Of a DNA stretch of 5,496 nucleotides, positions 1-5,496 are shown piece after piece. The position numbers and the translations under genes are program-made. The stretch's first letter is position 1. Every line of letters starts with the position of its first letter. The notes under the pieces are model-generated. The model made no database searches and was not told the DNA's origin. It saw nothing but the letters and a program-made list of their open reading frames with translations. This DNA comes from Clostridiales bacterium UBA1246. GTDB lineage: Bacteria > Bacillota > Clostridia > Oscillospirales > Oscillospiraceae. The stretch is from the NCBI GenBank assembly GCA_002308315.1, contig DBWE01000147.1:5684-11179 (forward strand). Direction: 5' to 3'.

Positions 1-154
1 CGCCAGCCGTACCGCGGATCTGCGAAAGCACGCCGCGGCAATCAACAGGGCCCTGTCGGGGGCCGGAGGCGGCAGCCCGGGCATGATACAGGGCAGCGCG
101 TCCGCTTCCCGCGAAGAGATAAAGGCGTTTTTCGATACCGCGCGTTTTGACTGA
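1..154 (+). CDS. DHHA1-domain protein, C-terminal end; probable alanyl-tRNA editing protein (AlaX type), 5' truncated by window
   Basis: Reading from base 2, 50 codons run open to a TGA at 152-154. The peptide has the glycine-rich GAGGGSPGMIQGS segment (residues 20-32 of the fragment), followed by a short acidic/basic helix ending in IKAFFDTARFD. A GGG-x-P-x-x-x-QG pattern close to the C terminus is typical of the DHHA1 domain found at the end of alanyl-tRNA synthetase and of long AlaX proteins. The short tail with a REEIKAFF-like helix resembles stand-alone editing proteins more than full AlaRS. Such proteins hydrolyse Ser-tRNA(Ala) or Gly-tRNA(Ala) in the cytoplasm. The catalytic editing domain lies outside the window, so its zinc-binding residues cannot be checked. 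The stop is 14 nt before deoC, so the two are probably co-transcribed. The alternatives are AlaRS itself or a DHH-family phosphoesterase; the DHHA1 assignment is firmer than the exact protein. Confidence 0.72.
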   Translation, partial: ASRTADLRKHAAAINRALSGAGGGSPGMIQGSASASREEIKAFFDTARFD

Positions 155-168
155 AAGGAGCCGGGATC

Positions 169-837
169 ATGGTCGATATCAGAAGAATACTGTCCGCCTG
201 CGACCACACTCTGCTGACGCCGACGGCGTCCTCCGGGGACGTCCGCCGCGTCTGCGATGAAGCTCTGCGCCTTGGTACCGCCTCGGTATGCATACCTCCC
301 TGTTTCGTCGCCGAGGCGTCGGCGTATCTTGACGGGCGCGTACCCGTATGCACCGTAACGGGCTTCCCCAACGGCTATTCCGCGACCTCTGTCAAATGCT
401 TTGAGACCGCGGAGGCCATTGCCGACGGCGCCGACGAAATCGACATGACCGCCAACATTTCCCACATCAAGGCGGGCAGGTACGACGAGCTTTTCCGCGA
501 GATCAGCGAGATAAAGCGCATCGCCGGGACAAGGGTGCTGAAGGTGATCGTGGAGACCTGTCTGCTGACGGACGACGAAAAGATACGCATGTGCTCCCTC
601 GTCGCTGACGCGGGAGCGGATTTCATAAAGACCTCCACCGGTTTTTCGTCCGGCGGAGCCACCCGCGAGGACGTCGCCCTCATGGCGGCGCACCTCCCCG
701 CTGGGCTGTCCCTGAAGGCCTCCGGAGGCATACGCAGTCTCGAAGACGCGCAGGCCTTTCTCGATCTCGGCGCCTCCCGCCTGGGCAGCAGCCGTCTTGC
801 CGCGCTTGCCGAACAGGCGCTCGAAGCCGGCCGGTAA
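169..837 (+). CDS. deoC: Deoxyribose-phosphate aldolase (DERA)
   Basis: This 222-residue cytoplasmic class I aldolase cleaves 2-deoxy-D-ribose 5-phosphate to glyceraldehyde 3-phosphate and acetaldehyde, the last step of deoxyribonucleoside catabolism. The length is normal for the short bacterial form, a single TIM barrel. Visible family motifs are DHTLL at 12-16, VTGFPNGY at 63-70, DEIDM at 89-93 with the conserved Asp at 92, LKVIVET at 124-130, FIKTSTGF at 152-159 with the Schiff-base lysine at K154, and KASGGIR at 183-189 with the second active-site lysine at K183. All expected catalytic residues are therefore present. The ATG at 169 is chosen because AAAGGAG lies at 154-160, 8 nt upstream, and the N terminus aligns with the family. 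The gene sits 14 nt after the DHHA1-domain gene and 13 nt before a MATE transporter. No other deo genes (deoA, deoB, deoD, deoR) are in the window, so the induction signal is not visible. Identification is secure. Confidence 0.96.
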   Translation: MVDIRRILSACDHTLLTPTASSGDVRRVCDEALRLGTASVCIPPCFVAEASAYLDGRVPVCTVTGFPNGYSATSVKCFETAEAIADGADEIDMTANISHIKAGRYDELFREISEIKRIAGTRVLKVIVETCLLTDDEKIRMCSLVADAGADFIKTSTGFSSGGATREDVALMAAHLPAGLSLKASGGIRSLEDAQAFLDLGASRLGSSRLAALAEQALEAGR

Positions 838-841
838 AGGA
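836..841 (+). promoter_or_regulatory. Ribosome binding site that fixes the MATE transporter start
   Basis: AAAGGA overlaps the deoC stop codon and lies 9 nt before the ATG at 851. The same frame is open upstream to an ATG at 797 inside deoC, but that would add 18 residues (a proline- and basic-rich stretch) not expected in a MATE protein. The site therefore favours 851. The 9-nt spacer is almost entirely the palindrome AACGTACGTT (841-850). Confidence 0.7.
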
Positions 842-850
842 ACGTACGTT

Positions 851-2221
851 ATGAACGAAAAAAGCATGATCCGCGACCTCACGAGCGGCAACGCCACGAA
901 GCAGCTCGTGAGCTTTGCTCTGCCCTTCATCCTCGCCAACCTCCTGCAGACCTGCTATACGCTCACCGATATAGTCATCATAGGCCAGTTCGTCGGCAGC
1001 GAGGGCATTTCCGCCGTGTCCAACGGCGGGGAAATAATGAATTTCTTTACCTTCTTCGGCACGGGTCTCGCCGCCGGAGGGCAGATAGTTATCTCCCAGC
1101 TTGCGGGCCGCGGGGAAAGAGGGATGATAAAGAAGGTCATCGGCACCATGTTCAGCTGCATACTCGGCTTTGCCGTCCTTCTTTCCGCCGTATGCTCGGC
1201 CTTTACCGATAACTTCCTCGGCTGGCTGCGCGTTCCCTCCGAAGCCTTCTCCATGGCTCACGATTATCTTTTCACGTGCATCTGCGGAACGTTTTTCATT
1301 TTCGGCTACAACACCGTCAGCTCCATACTGCGCGGCATGGGAGATTCCCGCAGGCCGTTCGTCTTCGTTGCCATATCGGCGGTCACGAACATAATCCTCG
1401 ATCTTCTGTTCGTGGGCGTGCTGCAGCTGCGCGCCTTCGGCGCGGCCCTTGCCACGGTTTGCGGCCAGGGTCTCAGCTTCGTCATCGCGATAATATATCT
1501 CCATTCCCGCCGCGAGCAGTTCGGCTTTGATTTCAGGCCCGCGTCCTTCATACCGGACAGAAGGTGTCTTTCCGCCTTTCTCAAGCAGGGCATCCCCATC
1601 GCGCTGCAGCACTGCGCCATCACCTCCTCCATGCTTTTTGTCAGCTCCTTCCTGAATTCCTACGGGCTGACGGTCTCCGCGGTGAACGGAGTGGGCAGCA
1701 AGCTCGTCCTGCTTTCGTACATAGTCACCAACGGCCTGAACCAGGCCGCGTCGTCCATGATAGGCCAGAGCTTCGGAGCGGGGCGTTTCGACAGGATCAG
1801 GACCGTGATACGCTCCGTTTTCCTGATAGGCTTTTCCTTCTGCGCCCTGCTGAGCGCGGCGATAGCCCTTTTCCCCGAGCAGATATTCTCCCTGTTCGAC
1901 AAGGATCCCGACGTGCTGGCAATGTCGCATACGTACGTCAAGGTCGCCGTGGTCAATTACATCGGCGCGGCGTTCCGCGCTCCCTTCACCGCGTTTGTCA
2001 ACGGCGTGGGCTTCGCGGTGATGAATTTCTTCATGGGCATCGCCGACGGCATAGTGATGCGCGTCTGTCTCGCCATGCTGCTCGGACTCGTATGCGGCCT
2101 GGGCATAATGGGCTTCTGGCTCGGCAGCGCGCTCGCCGGCTATACTTATTTCATCGTCGTATTCCCCTATTACCTCAGCGGGAAATGGAAAAAACGCCGC
2201 CTCGCCGTGGAAATAGGGTAA
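851..2221 (+). CDS. MATE family efflux transporter (multidrug/toxin extrusion, MepA/DinF-like)
   Basis: This 456-residue integral membrane protein is of normal length for MATE transporters, which use Na+ or H+ gradients to export cationic drugs or other organic compounds. Hydrophobic segments span the whole chain and fit the usual 12 helices in two six-helix halves. The first helix is around residues 19-40 (FALPFILANLLQ), followed by TLTDIVIIGQFVG at 37-49, the usual MATE pattern of an Asp before the first loop. ISQLAGRGERG at 81-91 and its counterpart GQSFGAGRFDR at 305-315 are the paired loop motifs of the two halves. LRGMGDSRRPF at 160-170 and the weaker NGVGFAVMNFF at 384-394 are the second pair. 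The C terminus is short and basic (KWKKRR, 445-450). The start at 851 is preferred over 797 on ribosome binding site grounds; Met6 (866) is a less likely alternative. It probably shares a transcript with deoC, 13 nt upstream. The substrate cannot be inferred. Confidence 0.93.
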   Translation: MNEKSMIRDLTSGNATKQLVSFALPFILANLLQTCYTLTDIVIIGQFVGSEGISAVSNGGEIMNFFTFFGTGLAAGGQIVISQLAGRGERGMIKKVIGTMFSCILGFAVLLSAVCSAFTDNFLGWLRVPSEAFSMAHDYLFTCICGTFFIFGYNTVSSILRGMGDSRRPFVFVAISAVTNIILDLLFVGVLQLRAFGAALATVCGQGLSFVIAIIYLHSRREQFGFDFRPASFIPDRRCLSAFLKQGIPIALQHCAITSSMLFVSSFLNSYGLTVSAVNGVGSKLVLLSYIVTNGLNQAASSMIGQSFGAGRFDRIRTVIRSVFLIGFSFCALLSAAIALFPEQIFSLFDKDPDVLAMSHTYVKVAVVNYIGAAFRAPFTAFVNGVGFAVMNFFMGIADGIVMRVCLAMLLGLVCGLGIMGFWLGSALAGYTYFIVVFPYYLSGKWKKRRLAVEIG

Positions 2222-2222
2222 T

Positions 2223-2252
2223 GACGTCCCGCCGTCCCTCGTCGTTTTTTTT
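2223..2252 (+). terminator. Possible weak terminator after the MATE gene
   Basis: A run of eight T residues (2245-2252) begins 23 nt after the MATE stop codon. Upstream of it GACG (2223-2226) can pair with CGTC at 2240-2243, or with another CGTC at 2233-2236. The stem is only four base pairs and the sequence between is C-rich, so this is a poor intrinsic terminator. The position, just before a new promoter, is what makes it plausible. Confidence 0.3.
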
Positions 2253-2273
2253 CGTGCTTAGGCATTCTGACCA

Positions 2274-2302
2274 TTGACAGGCAGAGTCAGTTAGTGTATG
2301 CT
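2274..2302 (+). promoter_or_regulatory. Housekeeping-sigma promoter for the metal ATPase gene
   Basis: A perfect -35 box TTGACA (2274-2279) is followed after exactly 17 nt by TATGCT (2297-2302), a four-of-six match to TATAAT. Transcription would start near 2308-2310, giving a leader of about 50 nt before the ATG at 2362. It is the best promoter match I found by eye in the window and sits in its largest gene-free gap. The 17-nt spacing argues against activation by a MerR-type regulator such as ZntR, which acts on 19-20 nt spacers. Confidence 0.68.
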
Positions 2303-2306
2303 AACT
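2289..2306 (+). promoter_or_regulatory. Inverted repeat over the -10 box, candidate repressor operator
   Basis: AGTTAG (2289-2294) and CTAACT (2301-2306) form a perfect 6-bp inverted repeat around a 6-nt centre, TGTATG. The repeat covers the -10 box and reaches to near the predicted transcription start, where a bound repressor would block RNA polymerase. The arms recall the GTTAG/CTAAC half-sites of DtxR/IdeR-type metalloregulator boxes, but the even 6-nt spacer does not fit the classic 19-bp DtxR box. It also does not resemble the AT-rich Zur or ArsR/SmtB sites I know. The presence of the dyad is seen directly; its role as an operator, and the identity of the regulator, are inference. Confidence 0.5.
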
Positions 2307-2361
2307 CCGGTATCCGGGCACAGGCTCGCCGCCCCATTACATATCAGACCGGAGGACGTCA

Positions 2362-4266
2362 ATGAACAAAGAACAGAAAACTCTGCTGACGCGCATCATC
2401 GCGGCCGCCGTATTGTTCGTGCCGCTTTATCTTATCGGCGAAGGCGTCGTAAAGACCTCTCTTCCCCGATGGACGGTCATCGTGCTGTTTCTCGTCCCGT
2501 ATCTGCTCGCCGGCTTCGACGTGCTTCGCGAGGCCGTTGAAGGTATCGCGGAGGGCGAGGTATTCGACGAAGCCTTTCTCATGGCCATAGCCACCGTCGG
2601 CGCGATCGTCCTCGGCGAATACGCCGAGGGCGCGGCGGTAATGCTGCTGTTTCAGATCGGCGAGCTTTTTCAGAGCGTCGCCGTCGACAGGAGCAGACGA
2701 AGCATCACCGCCCTCACGGATCTTCGCCCCGACCGGGCCTGCCTTCTTTCCGGCGGTGAAATGAAATACGTCGATCCTTCCGAGGTGGAAGTCGGCAGCA
2801 TTATAGTCGTCAATCCCGGCGAAAGGATCCCTCTGGACGGGGTGGTCGTCGCCGGCAGTTCTTCCGTAAACACCTCCGCGCTGACCGGGGAAAGCCTCCC
2901 CGTCGACGTGGAAGAGGGCAGCGAGGTGCTCAGCGGCTGCGTCAATACCGGCGGCGTGCTCCGCGTGCGTACCACGGCGGACTTCAAACAGTCCGCGGCG
3001 TCGAAGATACTCGATCTCATAGAGAACGCCGCGTCGAGCAAATCGAGGTCCGAAGGCTTCGTTTCGCGCTTCGCGAAGATCTATACTCCCGTCGTCTGCT
3101 GCGCCGCCCTGGCCCTCGCGGTGCTGCCTCCCCTGCTGTGCATGCTCGCGCTTCCGGGCTCATATGCTTCCGTCGGAGAGCTGTGGCGCACGTGGTTGCT
3201 TCGGGCCTGCACTCTGCTTGTAATAAGCTGTCCCTGCGCCATAGTCATCAGCATACCTCTGAGCTTTTTTGCCGCTCTGGGCGGCGCCGGCACCCGGGGC
3301 ATACTTATCAAGGGCTCAAACTTCATCGAAACACTGTCCGAGGTCAAAACGGTCGTTTTCGACAAGACGGGCACGATAACCAAGGGCAATTTTGCCGTGA
3401 CCGGCGTCCATCACAGTCCCCTGGAGGAGGAAAAGCTGCTCGAGTATGCCGCCCTGGCCGAGTTTCATTCCTCGCATCCCATAAGCGGCAGTCTGAAACG
3501 CGCCTTCGGCCGCAGTCTCGATCCCGGGCGGGTCACGGACGTGCGGGAGATAAGCGGGCACGGTATAATCGCCTCGGTGGACGGGCGCGAGATCGCCGTA
3601 GGCAACGAAAAGCTCATGAAGAAAACCGGCGCCGATTACCGCAGCTGCAGTCACGCGGGAACGATAGTACATATATCCATGGACGGAGATTACGGCGGGC
3701 ACTTCGTGATAACCGACGAGATCAAGGAAAACGCCCGCGCGGCTGTTTCCGCGCTGAAAAAGGCGGGCGTCGAGCGCACGGTCATGCTCACGGGCGACAG
3801 CGAAAGCGTCGCCGAAAAGGTCGCGGCGGAGGCCGGCATCTCCGATCATCGTTCGGAGCTGCTGCCGGGCGACAAGGTCAGCTGTCTCGAGGAGCTTCTC
3901 GGGCAATGCGGTCCCGGACGCCGTCTGGCGTACGTCGGCGACGGCATCAACGACGCTCCCGTGCTCGCGAGAGCCGACGTCGGCATTGCCATGGGTGCTC
4001 TGGGCTCGGACGCCGCCATAGAGGCGGCCGACGTGGTGCTTACGGACGACGATCCCATGAAGATATCCAAGGCCATACTCATCTCGCGCAAGTGCATGGG
4101 CATAGTCAGGCAGAACATCGTGTTCTCTCTTGCGGTAAAGCTTGTCTGCCTGATACTTGCCGCCCTCGGAGCGGCGAACATGTGGGTCGCCGTTATCGCG
4201 GACGTGGGCGTGATGGTGCTTGCCGTATGCAACGCCATACGCTGTCTTTTCGTGAAAAACGTCTGA
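2362..4266 (+). CDS. P1B-type heavy-metal translocating ATPase, zinc/cadmium/lead export group, lacking an N-terminal metal-binding domain
   Basis: This 634-residue inner-membrane pump uses ATP to export a soft metal cation. All P-type ATPase motifs are intact: TGES at 175-178 (actuator domain), DKTGT at 334-338 with the phosphorylated Asp at 334, HP at 372-373 and GHGI at 399-402 (nucleotide-binding domain), TGD at 477-479, and GDGIND at 526-531. The membrane metal site has CPC at 290-292, a lysine at 593 (AVKLV) and an aspartate at 614 (ADVG). This Cys-Pro-Cys/Lys/Asp set matches the P1B-2 Zn/Cd/Pb group of ZntA and CadA, not the copper pumps. The first helix begins about residue 11, leaving no room for the usual N-terminal HMA domain, and no CxxC is present there. 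The short form is common in Clostridia-like relatives, so it is not a truncation. GGAGG (2351-2355), 6 nt before the ATG, supports the start. It has its own promoter and operator-like dyad upstream, consistent with metal-responsive control. The exact ion is not proven. Confidence 0.94.
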   Translation: MNKEQKTLLTRIIAAAVLFVPLYLIGEGVVKTSLPRWTVIVLFLVPYLLAGFDVLREAVEGIAEGEVFDEAFLMAIATVGAIVLGEYAEGAAVMLLFQIGELFQSVAVDRSRRSITALTDLRPDRACLLSGGEMKYVDPSEVEVGSIIVVNPGERIPLDGVVVAGSSSVNTSALTGESLPVDVEEGSEVLSGCVNTGGVLRVRTTADFKQSAASKILDLIENAASSKSRSEGFVSRFAKIYTPVVCCAALALAVLPPLLCMLALPGSYASVGELWRTWLLRACTLLVISCPCAIVISIPLSFFAALGGAGTRGILIKGSNFIETLSEVKTVVFDKTGTITKGNFAVTGVHHSPLEEEKLLEYAALAEFHSSHPISGSLKRAFGRSLDPGRVTDVREISGHGIIASVDGREIAVGNEKLMKKTGADYRSCSHAGTIVHISMDGDYGGHFVITDEIKENARAAVSALKKAGVERTVMLTGDSESVAEKVAAEAGISDHRSELLPGDKVSCLEELLGQCGPGRRLAYVGDGINDAPVLARADVGIAMGALGSDAAIEAADVVLTDDDPMKISKAILISRKCMGIVRQNIVFSLAVKLVCLILAALGAANMWVAVIADVGVMVLAVCNAIRCLFVKNV

Positions 4267-4315
4267 ATTGCCGTTTTTCGGCTCATCCGTACAACTACAT
4301 ATCGGAGGACAATAT

Positions 4316-5496
4316 ATGCTTCAGGACATTCTTTCGTCTCAAAAAGCCCTGTTTGACAGCGGGGTGCATACCGAGCTTCGCGGTCAGCTCAACCGCGACA
4401 GACGGGTCACTCTCCTGTCGGGCGACATAGTCTCCAATACCCGCTCGGACGTTTCCGGCGTTTCCGCGAGGGTATACCGCGCGGGCGTCTGCGGCTTTTC
4501 CTCAATGGCCGAGTACTCCCGGGAGGCCGCCGGGAAGGTGCTGCGCGCCGCCTCGGAAAACGCCGCGTTCATGGAAAAGCACGCCGGTCTCGACAGGCCG
4601 CCTCTTCCCCCCGTCGAGCAGGGCAGCTTCACCGTTTCCGAGGATATTCACGACCCCGCTCAGCGCATGTACGTGGATTTCATCCGCGAACTGGACGCCT
4701 ATGCCGAAAAGCACTGTCCCAAGCTCATCAGCCGCAGGTTCGTCGCCACGGAGGACTCCATGGAAAAGCTGCTCGTCTGCTCCGACGGCATGCAGGCCCA
4801 TACGATACTTCCCCGCTCGTACTGCTACGCTTTTCTAACTGCCGAGACTCCCTCGGGAATGCCGGTGGACCTTTTCCGCGCCTTCGGCGGAGAAGGCACC
4901 TTCGACCTCAATTTCACCGATCCCGCGGAATATTATGAAAAAATAGACCGTCTTTACGAATATCTCATGCAGAAGCGCGAGGGCGTGTACGCCGACGCGG
5001 GCGAAAAGACCGTCATCCTCGGCGGGATGATGACCGGGATGCTGGCGCACGAGGCCGTCGGGCATACCGTGGAAGCGGACCTCGTGCTCGGAGGCAGCGT
5101 AGCGGGCCACTGTCTGAACAAACGCGTGGCCTCCGAAAAGGTCACTCTGTCGGACTTCGCCAATACCGCCTTCGGCAGCCGCTGCCCCCTTCCCGTGTTC
5201 GTCGACGACGAGGGCACGCCCGCCCGCGACGTGACGCTGATAAAGGACGGCGTGCTGGTCGCGTATATGAACAGCCGCGAGAGCGCGCTCCGTTTCGGCA
5301 TGGAGCCCGCCGGCAACGCCCGCGCCTGGCTCTTTTCCGACGAACCGCTCATCCGCATGCGCAATACGGCCGTCCATCCCGGCTCCGACAGGCTCGAGGA
5401 CATGATAGCCTCCATCGACGACGGGTATTATCTCATAGACTCCGGAAACGGTCAGGCCGATACCACGGGCGAATTCATGTTCGGCGTGACGATGGG
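4316..5496 (+). CDS. tldD: TldD-type zinc metalloprotease, 3' end cut by window
   Basis: An open frame from the ATG at 4316 runs 393 codons to the window end without a stop. Cytoplasmic TldD pairs with TldE/PmbA to degrade unfolded peptides, and in known systems matures microcin B17 or degrades the CcdA antitoxin. The diagnostic motif is GMLAHEAVGH at 241-250: a full HExxxH zinc site (H245, E246, H250), which TldD has and the PmbA/TldE partner lacks. Other family features are the N-terminal SGVSARVYRAGVCGFSS region at 47-63, MNSRESALRFG at 318-328, GNARA at 333-337 and EPLIRMRNT at 343-351. TldD proteins are about 460-480 residues, so roughly 70-90 residues are missing, including the region of the third metal ligand. 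GGAGGA (4304-4309), 6 nt before the ATG, supports the start. The gap after the ATPase is 49 nt with no convincing terminator, so co-transcription is likely. A pmbA/tldE partner may follow beyond the window. Confidence 0.92.
   Translation, partial: MLQDILSSQKALFDSGVHTELRGQLNRDRRVTLLSGDIVSNTRSDVSGVSARVYRAGVCGFSSMAEYSREAAGKVLRAASENAAFMEKHAGLDRPPLPPVEQGSFTVSEDIHDPAQRMYVDFIRELDAYAEKHCPKLISRRFVATEDSMEKLLVCSDGMQAHTILPRSYCYAFLTAETPSGMPVDLFRAFGGEGTFDLNFTDPAEYYEKIDRLYEYLMQKREGVYADAGEKTVILGGMMTGMLAHEAVGHTVEADLVLGGSVAGHCLNKRVASEKVTLSDFANTAFGSRCPLPVFVDDEGTPARDVTLIKDGVLVAYMNSRESALRFGMEPAGNARAWLFSDEPLIRMRNTAVHPGSDRLEDMIASIDDGYYLIDSGNGQADTTGEFMFGVTM

Noticed and set aside
680..1930. Long open frame on the - strand (416 codons) opposite deoC and the MATE gene
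   Set aside because: Its translation is charged and rich in Gly, Glu and Arg with no recognisable domain, and it lies opposite a clear MATE coding sequence. It is what GC-biased third positions produce on the opposite strand.
2305..2354. CTCCGGT (2305-2311) can pair with ACCGGAG (2348-2354), which would hide the ATPase ribosome binding site in an RNA switch
   Set aside because: With the predicted start near 2308-2310, most of the upstream strand would not be transcribed, and the loop would be 36 nt. It would be worth reviving only if the real start is further upstream.
4270..4282. GCCG-TTTTT-CGGC hairpin just after the ATPase stop, as a terminator
   Set aside because: The stem is only 4 bp, the T residues are in the loop and no T tract follows, so it does not resemble an intrinsic terminator.
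4268..4295. Possible separate tldD promoter (TTGCCG, 16 nt, TACAAC)
   Set aside because: Each box matches only four of six positions, and the implied start would fall almost on the ribosome binding site. Read-through from the ATPase promoter is simpler.
3138..4430. Long + strand open frame (430 codons) overlapping the ATPase and the start of tldD
   Set aside because: The product is strongly Arg/Gly/His-rich without domain structure and is offset from the ATPase frame, which carries all family motifs. It is a shadow frame.
4835..5377. Open frame on the - strand (180 codons) opposite tldD
   Set aside because: It lies opposite the TldD frame, including the HExxxH motif, has no family signature and no convincing ribosome binding site. 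It is a shadow frame.

Overview
The window is a dense, GC-rich bacterial segment with every convincing gene on the + strand and short gaps between genes. It holds three complete genes and two that run off the ends. The protein families, purine-rich GGAGG-type ribosome binding sites and tight gene packing suggest an anaerobic, possibly gut-associated Bacillota/Clostridia-like organism with high GC. Isoleucine ATA and arginine AGG/AGA codons are frequent despite the GC content. The taxonomic guess rests on resemblance only; no rRNA or other marker is present.

Region 1 (1-2221) looks like one transcription unit: the last 50 codons of a DHHA1-domain protein, probably an alanyl-tRNA editing protein (AlaX type); deoC, deoxyribose-phosphate aldolase; and a 12-helix MATE-family efflux transporter. 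The gaps are 14 and 13 nt, and each of the two downstream genes has its own ribosome binding site. The promoter would lie upstream of the window.

Region 2 (2222-2361) is the only substantial intergenic gap. It has a T8 tract that may end the first unit weakly. It also has a good sigma-A/sigma-70-type promoter (TTGACA, 17 nt, TATGCT) with a 6+6 inverted repeat lying over the -10 box. That is the best regulatory signal here and looks like a repressor operator.

Region 3 (2362-5496) carries a P1B-type heavy-metal ATPase whose motifs fit the Zn/Cd/Pb export group but which has no N-terminal metal-binding domain. After a 49-nt gap comes the first 393 codons of a TldD-type zinc metalloprotease with an intact HExxxH motif, cut by the window end. 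The two are probably co-transcribed from the promoter in region 2.

The gene content is ordinary. I found no RNA gene, mobile element, CRISPR array or novel multi-gene system. The points most worth a second look are the operator-like dyad before the metal ATPase and the pairing of that ATPase with a TldD peptidase.
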